Source: JAEVLT01 sp050496765
GTDB lineage: Bacteria > Bacillota > Bacilli > Bacillales > Cytobacillaceae
DNA: 64,000 nucleotides
NCBI RefSeq assembly: GCF_050496765.1
Contig: NZ_JBNWEO010000017.1
Span: forward strand, 1 to 64,000
Reading direction: 5' to 3'
The notes under the pieces: generated by a model
The model's input: only the letters and a program-made list of their open reading frames with translations
The model's database searches: none
Told to the model about the DNA's origin: nothing
In this document: one piece after another, positions 40,890-55,255 of the stretch
How the letters are laid out: each line of letters begins with the position of its first letter
Numbering within the stretch: position 1 is the first letter of the stretch
Made by a program: the position numbers and the translations under genes

Positions 40890-41108
40890 TTGACAATTGA
40901 AATCGAGGTAGACACGGAATATATTACGCTTGGCCAATTTTTAAAATTGGCGGATGTGATTCAAACCGGTGGAATGGCAAAATGGTTTTTAAGTGAACAC
41001 GAAATTTTGATTAATGGCCAACAAGATCAGAGAAGAGGCAGAAAACTTTACCCTGGAGATCAAATCAAGGTTGAAGGCTTCGGTGACTTTATCCTTAAGG
41101 ATCGGTAG
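40890..41108 (+). CDS. yaaA: S4-domain RNA-binding protein YaaA
   Basis: A 72-residue S4-like protein (ITLGQFLKLADVIQTGGMAK, LINGQQDQRRGRKLYPGD). The family sits between dnaN and recF in Firmicutes and is linked to late 50S assembly (RlbA). The start is TTG at 40890. It ends 11 bases before recF. Confidence 0.93.
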   Translation: MTIEIEVDTEYITLGQFLKLADVIQTGGMAKWFLSEHEILINGQQDQRRGRKLYPGDQIKVEGFGDFILKDR

Positions 41109-41119
41109 AGGATTAATCC

Positions 41120-42238
41120 ATGTTTATTGAGCAATTATTGTTAAAAGATTTTCGCAATTACGAACAGCTGGATATTACGTTTGAAAACAAGGTGAATGTG
41201 ATCTTAGGAGAGAATGCTCAAGGAAAAACAAATGTAATGGAATCAATCTTTGTTTTAGCGATGGCAAAGTCCCATCGGACCTCCAATGACAAAGAACTGA
41301 TTCGCTGGGACCAAGAGTATGGTAAAATAGAAGGCAGGGTTCAAAAACAGTATGGCAGCCTGCCGATGCAGCTCGTTATTTCGAAGCGAGGGAAAAAAGC
41401 GCGGCTAAACCATATTGAACAGCAAAGATTGAGCCAATATGTCGGCAACATGAATGTGGTTATGTTTGCACCTGAAGATTTGAATCTTGTCAAGGGCAGT
41501 CCGCAGGTTCGACGCCGGTTTATCGATATGGAAATTGGCCAGGTATCCCCTATTTATTTACATGATATGAGCCAATACCAGAAAATACTTCAACAACGCA
41601 ATCATTATTTAAAAATGATGCAACTCAAAAAGCAAAACGATCAAACCATGCTTGAAATCTTAACAGAGCAATTCATTCATACTGCTGTGAAGATTGTGGC
41701 GAAGCGGTTTGAGTTTCTCCTTTTATTGGAAAAATGGGCACAGCCAATCCATAATGGCATTTCCAGAGGTCTGGAAACGCTAAAAATTGAATACAAACCG
41801 TCTTTAGAGGTATCAGAAGACCAAGAATTGTCGAAAATGATAGCAAGTTTTGAAGAAAAATTTTACAAAGTGAAAGAAAGAGAGATTGAACGCGGGACGA
41901 CGCTATTCGGTCCACATCGTGATGATTTGCTCTTTTTTGTCAATGAACGGGATGTCCAAACATTTGGATCCCAAGGACAGCAGCGTACAACGGCGCTGTC
42001 GCTGAAACTAGCAGAAATCGAATTAATTCAATCAGAAATAAGCGAATACCCTATTTTGCTGCTAGATGATGTTTTATCCGAATTGGATGACTATCGTCAA
42101 TCCCATTTATTAAATACCATTCAAGGAAAGGTGCAAACGTTTGTCACCACGACGAGCATTGATGGCATTGACCACCAAACATTAAAAAACGCTGCAACGT
42201 TTACGGTTGATTCGGGAACGATCAACAAAAGGAATTGA
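41120..42238 (+). CDS. recF: DNA repair and recombination protein RecF
   Basis: SMC-like ATPase of 372 residues that loads RecA at gaps with RecO and RecR. Walker A GENAQGKTNVMESI, signature FGSQGQQRTTALSLKLAEI, and Walker B ILLLDDVLSELD are all present. Confidence 0.97.
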   Translation: MFIEQLLLKDFRNYEQLDITFENKVNVILGENAQGKTNVMESIFVLAMAKSHRTSNDKELIRWDQEYGKIEGRVQKQYGSLPMQLVISKRGKKARLNHIEQQRLSQYVGNMNVVMFAPEDLNLVKGSPQVRRRFIDMEIGQVSPIYLHDMSQYQKILQQRNHYLKMMQLKKQNDQTMLEILTEQFIHTAVKIVAKRFEFLLLLEKWAQPIHNGISRGLETLKIEYKPSLEVSEDQELSKMIASFEEKFYKVKEREIERGTTLFGPHRDDLLFFVNERDVQTFGSQGQQRTTALSLKLAEIELIQSEISEYPILLLDDVLSELDDYRQSHLLNTIQGKVQTFVTTTSIDGIDHQTLKNAATFTVDSGTINKRN

Positions 42239-42247
42239 GGTGTCGGT

Positions 42248-42499
42248 GTGTATATTCATATCGGTGAAGATCTGAACATTCGAGCGCAAGATGTTGTTGC
42301 GATCATTGATAAAAAGAGCGTTAACTCTTCATTCTTTGTTGAAGAGTTTTTAAAACGCCATCCGGAAATGGTCATCAACCTTTCGAAAAAATCATTTAAA
42401 TCTGTCGTCATTACAAAAGACAGTGTCTATTTATCTCCCCTTGCTTCGGGAACTCTTAGAAAACGGTCAAATCCCCCAGTTATGCAAGGTTTTTTATAA
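42248..42499 (+). CDS. remB: RemB/YaaB regulatory protein
   Basis: An 83-residue protein of the DUF370 family. In B. subtilis RemB and RemA affect biofilm-matrix gene expression. It opens MYIHIGEDLNIRAQDVVAIIDKK. The start is GTG at 42248, with GAGGTG just upstream overlapping the end of recF. Confidence 0.9.
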   Translation: MYIHIGEDLNIRAQDVVAIIDKKSVNSSFFVEEFLKRHPEMVINLSKKSFKSVVITKDSVYLSPLASGTLRKRSNPPVMQGFL

Positions 42500-42647
42500 A
42501 GAATGGAGCGCCCTGTTTGTCCAAACCTTTGTGATGACATGGGAAAAGCATATAAACGTTTTTCATAGTGTGCGTCTGTATTCAAAATTTAGTAAAAGTA
42601 GTTTGGAATTATATTCCGTTTTTCAAAAGAAAGTGCAGGTGAACGGT

Positions 42648-44576
42648 ATGACAATGGAACAAAAAGAAGTCGAAGAGCAAGTATATGATGCCAATCAAAT
42701 TCAAGTTCTTGAAGGGCTTGAAGCTGTACGGAAACGTCCGGGTATGTATATTGGCTCGACAAGTAGCAAAGGACTTCATCATCTAGTCTGGGAGATCGTT
42801 GATAACAGTATTGACGAAGCTTTAGCCGGATATTGCGACGAGATTAATGTGATCATCGAAAAAGATAACAGCATAACCGTTAAGGATAATGGACGGGGGA
42901 TTCCTGTCGATATTCAAGAAAAAATGGGGCGGCCGGCAGTAGAGGTCATCATGACGGTACTTCACGCAGGCGGAAAATTTGGCGGTGGAGGCTACAAGGT
43001 TTCAGGTGGACTGCACGGTGTTGGCGCTTCTGTTGTAAATGCGTTGTCGACAGAGCTCGAGGTTTTTGTCCATCGCGACGGCCATGTTTATTATCAAAAA
43101 TACGAACGCGGAGTCCCGGTTGCTGATCTTAAAATTATTGGGGAAACGGATCATACCGGCACAACGACCCACTTTTCGCCAGACGGTGAAATTTTCACAG
43201 AAACCTTGGAATATGACTACGATACCCTTGCAACAAGGGTTCGTGAGCTTGCCTTTTTAAACCGGGGAATTAAAATCACAATCGATGATAAACGAGTTGA
43301 AAATAAACATAGTGAATTCCATTATGAAGGCGGAATTAAATCGTATGTTGAGCATTTAAACCGTACAAAAGAGGTGATTCACGAAGAACCGATTTACCTT
43401 GAAGGCGATCGCGACGGCATCACGGTTGAAGTGGCACTTCAGTACAATGAAGGATATACAGAAAGTATTTATTCGTTTGCCAACAATATTCACACGTATG
43501 AAGGCGGTACACATGAGTCTGGATTTAAAACAGCTTTAACAAGGGTTATCAATGACTACGCACGAAAAAATGGGATGATAAAGGAAAGTGAAACAAACCT
43601 TTCTGGAGAAGATGTACGGGAGGGCTTAACGGCCATTGTCTCTGTGAAACACCCGGATCCGCAATTTGAAGGGCAAACAAAAACAAAGCTCGGCAATTCA
43701 GAAGTCCGGACCATTACAGATGCTGTTTTTGCCAATCATCTTGATAAATTTCTCCTCGAAAATCCTATGGTTGCAAGGAAAATTGTAGAAAAGGGATTAA
43801 TGGCAGCCAGAGCAAGATTGGCAGCCAAAAAAGCACGTGAACTCACGCGGCGAAAGAGTGCACTGGAAGTTTCGAGCCTTCCGGGTAAATTAGCAGACTG
43901 TTCCTCGAAAGACCCGTCCATTAGTGAAATCTATGTGGTTGAGGGAGACTCGGCGGGCGGATCGGCTAAACAAGGGCGTGATCGTCATTTTCAAGCCATT
44001 CTGCCACTAAGGGGAAAAATTCTCAACGTAGAAAAATCAAGATTGGATAAAATCTTGTCAAATAATGAAGTTCGGGCAATCATTACTGCAATCGGCACTG
44101 GAATTGGGGAGGATTTTGATATATCCAAAGCCCGATACCATAAAATTGTGATTATGACCGATGCCGATGTTGATGGTGCCCATATTCGAACATTATTATT
44201 AACCTTCTTTTACCGCTATATGCGAAAAATTATCGAAGCAGGCTATATCTATATTGCCCAGCCTCCATTGTTTAAAGTACAACAAGGCAAGCGAGTGGAA
44301 TATGCTTACAATGATCGGCAGCTTGATGAGATTATGAACCAGCTTGGTGCTCAGCCAAAGCCGAGCATTCAGCGGTATAAAGGTCTCGGTGAAATGAACC
44401 CTGAGCAGCTTTGGGAGACAACGATGGATCCCGAGACACGGACATTGCTTCAAGTCAGCCTTGAAGATGCGATTGAAGCGGATGAAACGTTTGAAATATT
44501 AATGGGCGATAAAGTGGAACCTCGCCGGCAATTTATCGAAGAGAATGCCTTATATGTAAAAAACTTGGATATTTAA
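42648..44576 (+). CDS. gyrB: DNA gyrase subunit B
   Basis: ATPase subunit of gyrase, 642 residues. GHKL ATPase motifs EIVDNSIDEALAG, DNGRGIPV and GGLHGVGASVVNAL, transducer domain, and TOPRIM with VEGDSAGGSAKQGRDR and IMTDADVDGAHI. The ATG at 42648 follows AGGTG and fits the family; the frame opens 75 codons earlier over remB, which is not credible. Confidence 0.97.
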   Translation: MTMEQKEVEEQVYDANQIQVLEGLEAVRKRPGMYIGSTSSKGLHHLVWEIVDNSIDEALAGYCDEINVIIEKDNSITVKDNGRGIPVDIQEKMGRPAVEVIMTVLHAGGKFGGGGYKVSGGLHGVGASVVNALSTELEVFVHRDGHVYYQKYERGVPVADLKIIGETDHTGTTTHFSPDGEIFTETLEYDYDTLATRVRELAFLNRGIKITIDDKRVENKHSEFHYEGGIKSYVEHLNRTKEVIHEEPIYLEGDRDGITVEVALQYNEGYTESIYSFANNIHTYEGGTHESGFKTALTRVINDYARKNGMIKESETNLSGEDVREGLTAIVSVKHPDPQFEGQTKTKLGNSEVRTITDAVFANHLDKFLLENPMVARKIVEKGLMAARARLAAKKARELTRRKSALEVSSLPGKLADCSSKDPSISEIYVVEGDSAGGSAKQGRDRHFQAILPLRGKILNVEKSRLDKILSNNEVRAIITAIGTGIGEDFDISKARYHKIVIMTDADVDGAHIRTLLLTFFYRYMRKIIEAGYIYIAQPPLFKVQQGKRVEYAYNDRQLDEIMNQLGAQPKPSIQRYKGLGEMNPEQLWETTMDPETRTLLQVSLEDAIEADETFEILMGDKVEPRRQFIEENALYVKNLDI

Positions 44577-44616
44577 CAGAAACGTTTATGTGTGAATTTT
44601 TATTCATCAATGAGAA

Positions 44617-44648
44617 TGTCAGGATAGATCGCCGTCTATCCTGCTTTT
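44617..44648 (+). terminator. hairpin between gyrB and gyrA
   Basis: CAGGATAGA and TCTATCCTG with loop TCGCCG and CTTTT after it. It may reduce, rather than block, read-through into gyrA. Confidence 0.6.
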
Positions 44649-44748
44649 ACATAAAAGAAAAGATTTTTATGGCTTTGGCCATCATCGGTACTTAGCCGCA
44701 CCGCATTTTAAAGTCAGTACGCTTTTCTTATAAGGAGGTTTGTCAATT

Positions 44749-47250
44749 ATGGCTGATACACCCAGCTCTCGAGTAAAAGAGATTAATATAAGTCAGGAAA
44801 TGCGTTCATCCTTTTTGGACTACGCAATGAGTGTCATTGTATCAAGGGCGCTACCGGATGTCCGTGATGGACTAAAGCCGGTACATCGCCGCATTCTCTA
44901 TGCTATGCACGATTTAGGCATGCATGCGGATAAGCCCTTCAAAAAGTCGGCCCGTATTGTCGGAGAAGTAATCGGTAAATACCACCCGCACGGCGACTCG
45001 GCCGTGTATGACACAATGGTTCGGATGGCACAGGACTTTAACTATCGCTACATGCTTGTTGATGGTCACGGAAACTTTGGATCTGTGGACGGTGATGCGG
45101 CCGCCGCAATGCGTTATACAGAAGCAAGAATGTCCAAAATTTCAATGGAGCTGCTTCGCGACATCAATAAAGACACAATAGATTATCAAGACAACTATGA
45201 TGGAGCAGAAAAAGAGCCGGTTGTCCTCCCATCCCGTTTTCCTAATTTATTGGTAAATGGTACATCCGGGATTGCAGTCGGAATGGCAACGAATATTCCA
45301 CCACACCAATTGGGTGAGGTCATCGATGGCGTTTTGGCGCTCAGCAAGGATCCGGACATTACCATTCAAGAACTGATGGATTATATACCTGGCCCGGATT
45401 TCCCTACTGCTGGACTTATTTTGGGCAGAGGCGGAATTCGCAAAGCCTATATGACCGGAAGAGGTTCAATTACTCTTCGGGCAAAAGTTGAAATTGAACA
45501 AAAATCGAACGGTAAGGAAGTTATTATTGTCTCAGAACTGCCCTACCAGGTAAATAAAGCAAAATTAATTGAAAAAATTGCGGAACTTGTCCGCGAAAAA
45601 CGAGTTGACGGCATCACGGACTTAAGGGATGAATCAGACCGCAGAGGGATGCGGATTTATATCGAGGTTCGCAAAGATGCGAATGCAAACGTTGTGTTAA
45701 ATAATCTGTACAAGCATACCGCATTGCAAACAACGTTTGGAATTAATCTGCTTGCACTCGCCGATGGCCAACCCAAGGTATTGAATTTAAAACAATGCCT
45801 TGAACACTATTTGAGTCATCAACAAACGGTGATTCGCCGCAGGACTGAATTTGAGTTAAAGAAAGCAGAAGCACGCGCTCATATTTTAGAAGGGTTGCGG
45901 ACAGCATTGGATCATTTGGATGCTGTTATTAACTTAATCCGCAGCTCGCAAACAACCGATATTGCCCGCGAAGGCTTAATGACGCAGTTTCAGTTATCCG
46001 AAAAACAAGCCCAAGCCATCCTTGATATGCGCCTGCAGCGTTTAACCGGTTTGGAACGCGAAAAAATTGAAGAAGAATACCAAAGCCTCGTTAAATTAAT
46101 TGCCGAGTTAAAGGCAATTTTAGCTGATGAGGAAAAAGTTCTCGAAATTATTCGCGAAGAATTATTGGAAATTAAAGAACGCTTCAATGATAAGCGCCGC
46201 ACGGAGATTGTTTCCGGTGGTCTTGAAAACATTGAAGATGAGGATTTAATTCCGCGTGAAAATGTTGTGATCACCCTAACGCACAACGGCTACATCAAAC
46301 GGCTCCCTGTATCGACTTACCGTGCCCAGAAGCGAGGCGGGCGCGGCATCCAGGGAATGGGAACAAATGAAGACGACTTTGTCGAGCATTTAATTACAAC
46401 TTCCACTCATGATACGATTTTGTTTTTCACAAATAAAGGGAAAGTATATCGCTCAAAAGGGTATGAGATTCCAGAACTGGGCCGTACAGCCAAAGGTATT
46501 CCGATTATTAATCTGCTTGGGATTGAAAAAGGTGAATGGATTAATGCGATGATCCCTGTACAAGAATTTGTCGATGACTGGTACTTATTCTTTACGACAA
46601 AAGAAGGAATCTCCAAGCGATCACCGCTGACTTCTTTTGCTAATATCCGAAACAATGGATTGATTGCTTTAAACCTTCGAGAGGAAGATGAACTCATCTC
46701 CGTTCGCCTCACCGATGGAAGTAAGGAAATTATTATTGGAACGAAAAAAGGCATGCTAATCCGGTTCTCGGAAACCGATGTCCGGTCAATGGGAAGAACA
46801 GCAACAGGTGTGAAGGGAATCACGTTAAACAGCGATGATGAAGTCGTTGGCATGGAAGTGCTTGAAGAAAACACGGACATTTTGATTGTAACAAAAAATG
46901 GATTCGGGAAGCGTACACCTGCACATGAATACCGTGTCCAAAGCCGGGGCGGCAAAGGAATCAAGACATGCAATATTACCGATAAAAATGGCGATCTTAT
47001 TTCCATGAAGGCCGTCACTGGCGAAGAAGACTTAATGCTTATCACGACAGGTGGAGTTTTGATCCGGATTGCCGTTGACAGTATTTCCTCGATGGGACGT
47101 AATACAATTGGCGTCAAATTAATTAACTTAAAAGACGAAAATGAAAATGTCGCAACAGTTGCGAAAGTCGAAAAAGAAGAACCATCAGTGGAAAATGAAA
47201 ATGATGAACAAGAAACAGAAGCCGATATGCCTGAAACCACTGAAGAATAA
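44749..47250 (+). CDS. gyrA: DNA gyrase subunit A
   Basis: Breakage-reunion subunit, 833 residues, with catalytic Y123 in AAMRYTEARMSK. The quinolone-determining stretch HGDSAVYD has S84 and D88, the unmutated form. The C-terminal beta-pinwheel includes the GyrA box QKRGGRGIQGM. The tail is acidic (about 810-833). The ATG at 44749 follows AAGGAGG; the TTG nine bases earlier is too close to it. Confidence 0.97.
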   Translation: MADTPSSRVKEINISQEMRSSFLDYAMSVIVSRALPDVRDGLKPVHRRILYAMHDLGMHADKPFKKSARIVGEVIGKYHPHGDSAVYDTMVRMAQDFNYRYMLVDGHGNFGSVDGDAAAAMRYTEARMSKISMELLRDINKDTIDYQDNYDGAEKEPVVLPSRFPNLLVNGTSGIAVGMATNIPPHQLGEVIDGVLALSKDPDITIQELMDYIPGPDFPTAGLILGRGGIRKAYMTGRGSITLRAKVEIEQKSNGKEVIIVSELPYQVNKAKLIEKIAELVREKRVDGITDLRDESDRRGMRIYIEVRKDANANVVLNNLYKHTALQTTFGINLLALADGQPKVLNLKQCLEHYLSHQQTVIRRRTEFELKKAEARAHILEGLRTALDHLDAVINLIRSSQTTDIAREGLMTQFQLSEKQAQAILDMRLQRLTGLEREKIEEEYQSLVKLIAELKAILADEEKVLEIIREELLEIKERFNDKRRTEIVSGGLENIEDEDLIPRENVVITLTHNGYIKRLPVSTYRAQKRGGRGIQGMGTNEDDFVEHLITTSTHDTILFFTNKGKVYRSKGYEIPELGRTAKGIPIINLLGIEKGEWINAMIPVQEFVDDWYLFFTTKEGISKRSPLTSFANIRNNGLIALNLREEDELISVRLTDGSKEIIIGTKKGMLIRFSETDVRSMGRTATGVKGITLNSDDEVVGMEVLEENTDILIVTKNGFGKRTPAHEYRVQSRGGKGIKTCNITDKNGDLISMKAVTGEEDLMLITTGGVLIRIAVDSISSMGRNTIGVKLINLKDENENVATVAKVEKEEPSVENENDEQETEADMPETTEE

Positions 47251-47255
47251 TTTTT

Positions 47256-47289
47256 AAGGAGCCTGATCCCTTCAAGGCTCCTTTTTATG
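47256..47289 (+). terminator. terminator after gyrA
   Basis: AAGGAGCC and GGCTCCTT form an 8-bp stem (loop TGATCCCTTCAA) followed by five Ts. Confidence 0.88.
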
Positions 47290-47374
47290 TGCGCCTAATC
47301 AGACATTTTGCCCTTCACTTATGGTAAAATAGAGAAAAAATAAAAAGCTAATACGTTAGTTGAGGTGTAGTTCT

Positions 47375-48457
47375 TTGCGCGTTACTGTACAAGAGCTTCA
47401 AGAAGGCTGCATTCTTGAAGCTGATCTATTCAGCAAAACAAACCGCCCCATTTTTGCAAAAAAAACAGTACTGACAGAAGAATTAATTGAAGTACTAAAG
47501 GCATTTATGATTAATGAAGTTGAAGTTGAAAAAACACTTGTCGATGGTTCACGTTTTATTCCGTCTTTTATAAGCACAGATGAGTATGAAAATGAGGACA
47601 AGAAAGAGAAAGTTCAGTTAAGCTTTACGGATTTATTTTTGAAATCAGTGTTGAAATATAAAAAGGAGTTTATGTCTTGGCAAGCGGGACTTCCAATTGA
47701 TATTTCCAAAATTCGAAGATTACTGCTGCCATTATTGGAAAAGATCGATGACAATCCTTTTGAAGTTTTCAACCTTTATCGTTTTTCAACGATGGATACC
47801 TATCTTTTTCAACATCCAGTTGCAGTCGGCCTGATCAGCGGCTATATCGGGAAAAAGCTGGATCTTGAAAAAGGAGAATGGCTTCAGCTTGCACTAGCCG
47901 GCTGCTTAGCCGATTGTGGAATGGCAAAAATTAACCCAACTATTCTTAATAAAAAAACGTCATTAACGATTCGCGAATATGAAGAAATTAAAAAACACCC
48001 TATTCTTAGTTACAAGCTTGTTGAAAACATTCCTGTTTTAAGAAAAGATGCCAAAGTAGCTATTCTTCAACATCATGAAAGGCTGGATGGGAGCGGTTAT
48101 CCGTTAAAAAGTACAAAAATACATCAATATGCGAGAATAATAGCCATTGCGGATACTTTTCATGCGATGACGTCGGAAAGGCTCTACCGGAATAAGCAGT
48201 CTCCATTTAAAGCGTTAGAAATGATTTTGGAGGATAGTTTTGGGAAGTTTGATCTTGCTATCGTATCTTCCATTTGTTCAGCGATTATTCATTTTTCACC
48301 AGGGGATAAAGTCAAATTATCGAATGGGCATGTTGCAGAAGTTTTATTTGCAGATCAGAAAGCGCCAACTCGTCCGCTAATTAAAATTGAATCAACAGGA
48401 GAGATTCTCCACCTCGAAAGAACCCGGCAGCTTTACATTGATGAAATCCTTCGATAA
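47375..48457 (+). CDS. HD-GYP-family protein with a degenerate HD motif
   Basis: A 360-residue protein resembling cyclic-di-GMP phosphodiesterases of the HD-GYP type. The domain covers about 140-300 and keeps H147, H208, H233-H234-E235, the GSGYP loop (239-243) and D260. The HDIGK box is ADCGM here (179-183): the histidine is alanine and the lysine methionine, so activity is doubtful and a binding or regulatory role is possible. The TTG at 47375 has GAGGTG seven bases upstream. Many Bacillaceae carry such a gene after gyrA. Confidence 0.85.
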   Translation: MRVTVQELQEGCILEADLFSKTNRPIFAKKTVLTEELIEVLKAFMINEVEVEKTLVDGSRFIPSFISTDEYENEDKKEKVQLSFTDLFLKSVLKYKKEFMSWQAGLPIDISKIRRLLLPLLEKIDDNPFEVFNLYRFSTMDTYLFQHPVAVGLISGYIGKKLDLEKGEWLQLALAGCLADCGMAKINPTILNKKTSLTIREYEEIKKHPILSYKLVENIPVLRKDAKVAILQHHERLDGSGYPLKSTKIHQYARIIAIADTFHAMTSERLYRNKQSPFKALEMILEDSFGKFDLAIVSSICSAIIHFSPGDKVKLSNGHVAEVLFADQKAPTRPLIKIESTGEILHLERTRQLYIDEILR

Positions 48458-48494
48458 TCTAACACATATGCATGTTCGTATATGTGTTTTTTAT
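48458..48494 (+). terminator. terminator after the HD-GYP gene
   Basis: ACACATAT and ATATGTGT form an 8-bp stem with about ten bases in the loop and TTTTTTATT after it. Confidence 0.83.
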
Positions 48495-48601
48495 TGCCTT
48501 ATTACTAACTGGAGGGGATTCAAGAGAAGGCGAAACGTCCGTCTGCTGTAGATTATTTCTTGCGCTACTTTATACAAGTTTGCTTGATTCGTAAAAAATG
48601 C

Positions 48602-48630
48602 TTGTCAAATTGTATAACTGCTGATATAAT
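48602..48630 (+). promoter_or_regulatory. rrn promoter P1
   Basis: TTGTCA, a 17-base spacer and TATAAT with extended TGA. First of two tandem promoters, 83 bases apart. Confidence 0.82.
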
Positions 48631-48684
48631 CATCAAGTCGACAAAAATAGTTATTTTTTAGCGAAAGTAAAAAATAAAATAATG

Positions 48685-48713
48685 TTGACAAAGTATTTTT
48701 TAAGTGATATATT
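48685..48713 (+). promoter_or_regulatory. rrn promoter P2
   Basis: TTGACA, a 17-base spacer and TATATT with extended TGA. A GTCGCT/AGCGAC hairpin follows at about 48719-48734. Confidence 0.85.
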
Positions 48714-48764
48714 ATAAAAGTCGCTTCTGAGCGACGAACTTAATGCGACTATTTAGAGTAGCTT

Positions 48765-48780
48765 TGTTCTTTGAAAACTA
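48765..48780 (+). promoter_or_regulatory. boxA-like antitermination site in the rrn leader
   Basis: TGTTCTTTGAAAACTA resembles boxA, where NusB and S10 assemble. Nearly the same sequence recurs before the 23S gene at 50885-50900. Confidence 0.65.
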
Positions 48781-48935
48781 AACAAACAATTACGTCAACA
48801 AATAATCATGATGTTTGCTTTTAAAAGCAACATCAGCCAACGTTAATTTTAAATGAGCTATATCAAACGTTTCTGTTCTTCGGTCGACTAAAAGCCGCAA
48901 CGTCCTGTTGCGAACGTCGACACTAGAGCATCCTG

Positions 48936-50797
<1,862 letters not shown>

Positions 50798-50806
50798 TTT
50801 CATACT

Positions 50807-50882
50807 GGGGGATTAGCTCAGCTGGGAGAGCGCCTGCTTTGCACGCAGGAGGTCAGCGGTTCGATCCCGCTATCCTCCACCA
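50807..50882 (+). tRNA. tRNA-Ala (anticodon TGC)
   Basis: A 76-base cloverleaf with encoded CCA, acceptor GGGGGAT/ATCCTCC (one G-T pair) and anticodon loop TTTGCAC. Confidence 0.98.
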
Positions 50883-51004
50883 TTCGTTCTTTGAAAACTA
50901 GATAATCGTATAGAAGAAGTAACCAAGCAAGAACCGAGTGATCGCCATTTTAGATTTTCAACCTTTTTCAAGGCGAAATAGAAGCATAGCTGATATGAGC
51001 CGCA

Positions 51005-53944
<2,940 letters not shown>

Positions 53945-54025
53945 ATGTAGTTGAATGCGCGAACTCGTTCTTCGTTTACTTCTTCTTGATTACCTAGTTT
54001 TGAGGGAATGAACCTCAACAAAATA

Positions 54026-54143
<118 letters not shown>

Positions 54144-54182
54144 AAAGAAAAAGACAATCCTTTAAGGATTGTCTTTTTCTTT
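54144..54182 (+). terminator. terminator of the rrn operon
   Basis: AAAGACAATCCTT and AAGGATTGTCTTT form a 13-bp perfect stem with a minimal loop and a T-rich tail. Confidence 0.93.
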
Positions 54183-54206
54183 GCCCAAAATAGTCGGCTA
54201 ACCAGT

Positions 54207-55157
54207 TTATTTCTCCATCAGAAATTGATAGATAAGAAAAGGACTTTTCTGTTCTGTAATGGATAAAAAAGCCTCGATAAAGGGATAGTCCTTTGTGGGC
54301 ATTGATTTGGTTAGATCACCCCACCATTCCGTTTCATAGCGGGCTATCATGCTCAAGTTATAGAGAAGTAAATAATGAACAAGCAGCTCTGGATAATGGA
54401 AAAAAGTATTTTTAATCAATGGCAGTACAACAGTTTGGTCTTCAATATTGTATTTGAAAGGTGTAATCTTATTAAGAAAAGAGTCGTTCAAGGTACAGGA
54501 AAGAGTGTCAGCTGAAAGCGATACGCTATCAGCAAACCGTGAAAGCAAGAATTCATTAAAGCGGCTAGCCGTCATATGGTAATGGTCTAATACCTTTTCA
54601 GGAATAAGAAACTGTCCATTTTGAGGCAGTAGCTCTGCAAAGGTTCTTTTCCCATCAAGTTGGAAAAAAAGAGAGCTAAGTTCAGGTACCAACTGAAACA
54701 GTACTTCCATCGTAATTTTATCGCCTTCCAATTGTTCCATGTGAAACATTGTCTTCGACATATAGGGGAAAAGTCCATATTTTTGTAACTTAACTTCATC
54801 TTGGAAAAAGTGATAATTTTGTTTTTTTCGTTTGCGTGTGGATACTCCATGGGCCAGAACGGTTGTAGACTCAGGGTAGTTCGGATCAATCGTTAAGATG
54901 CTAGCTTTAATTAAATGAACAAGCCCGTAGAAAATTAGGATTGGCTTCAAAATGAGCGGGGCTTTTTCAGCCTGCTCATAATAAATTTGCCCGTGCTCCA
55001 AATAATATAAAAAGGTGTAGCAGTTATCAAAACTTTTTTCATGGGCAGATTCTATATGGCAAAGCTCATATTTTTTCTTTAAAAATGCTTGAGCATCTTC
55101 TGCTGAAAAAAAACGGAGAAAGCTTCTCCAGCCGGTATAGTGCAACACAGTGATCAT
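54207..55157 (-). CDS. yaaC: YaaC family protein
   Basis: A 316-residue protein of the YaaC family, located between the rrn operon and guaB as in B. subtilis. It is largely helical with no catalytic motif I recognise; LILKPILIFYGLVHLIKA looks like a hydrophobic helix. The function is unknown. It is the first minus-strand gene right of oriC, convergent with rrn. It contains a parS-like site. The start may be ATG 55157. Confidence 0.88.
   Translation of the reverse strand: MITVLHYTGWRSFLRFFSAEDAQAFLKKKYELCHIESAHEKSFDNCYTFLYYLEHGQIYYEQAEKAPLILKPILIFYGLVHLIKASILTIDPNYPESTTVLAHGVSTRKRKKQNYHFFQDEVKLQKYGLFPYMSKTMFHMEQLEGDKITMEVLFQLVPELSSLFFQLDGKRTFAELLPQNGQFLIPEKVLDHYHMTASRFNEFLLSRFADSVSLSADTLSCTLNDSFLNKITPFKYNIEDQTVVLPLIKNTFFHYPELLVHYLLLYNLSMIARYETEWWGDLTKSMPTKDYPFIEAFLSITEQKSPFLIYQFLMEK
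54733..54748. promoter_or_regulatory. parS-like site inside yaaC
   Basis: TGTTCCATGTGAAACA matches the parS consensus at all but one position (T for C at position 8). Confidence 0.5.
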
Positions 55158-55191
55158 CCTTTTTTTGAAAAGTCAAATAAATATCTTCTTC

Positions 55192-55220
55192 TTGACAGTA
55201 TTTTGTCCAATTGATAACCT
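55192..55220 (+). promoter_or_regulatory. candidate guaB promoter
   Basis: TTGACA, a 17-base spacer and TAACCT preceded by TGA. The -35 is perfect and the -10 weak. No riboswitch is visible in the short leader. Confidence 0.5.
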
Positions 55221-55255
55221 ACAAATAATAATTTTTTGATCGGGAGGAAAAGGAA

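Noticed and set aside
42423..42647. 75-residue N-terminal extension of GyrB
   Set aside because: It overlaps remB, has no ribosome site, and is absent from the family; a good start exists at 42648.
55221..55255. Purine riboswitch before guaB
   Set aside because: The leader is only about 30 bases and no aptamer fold fits.
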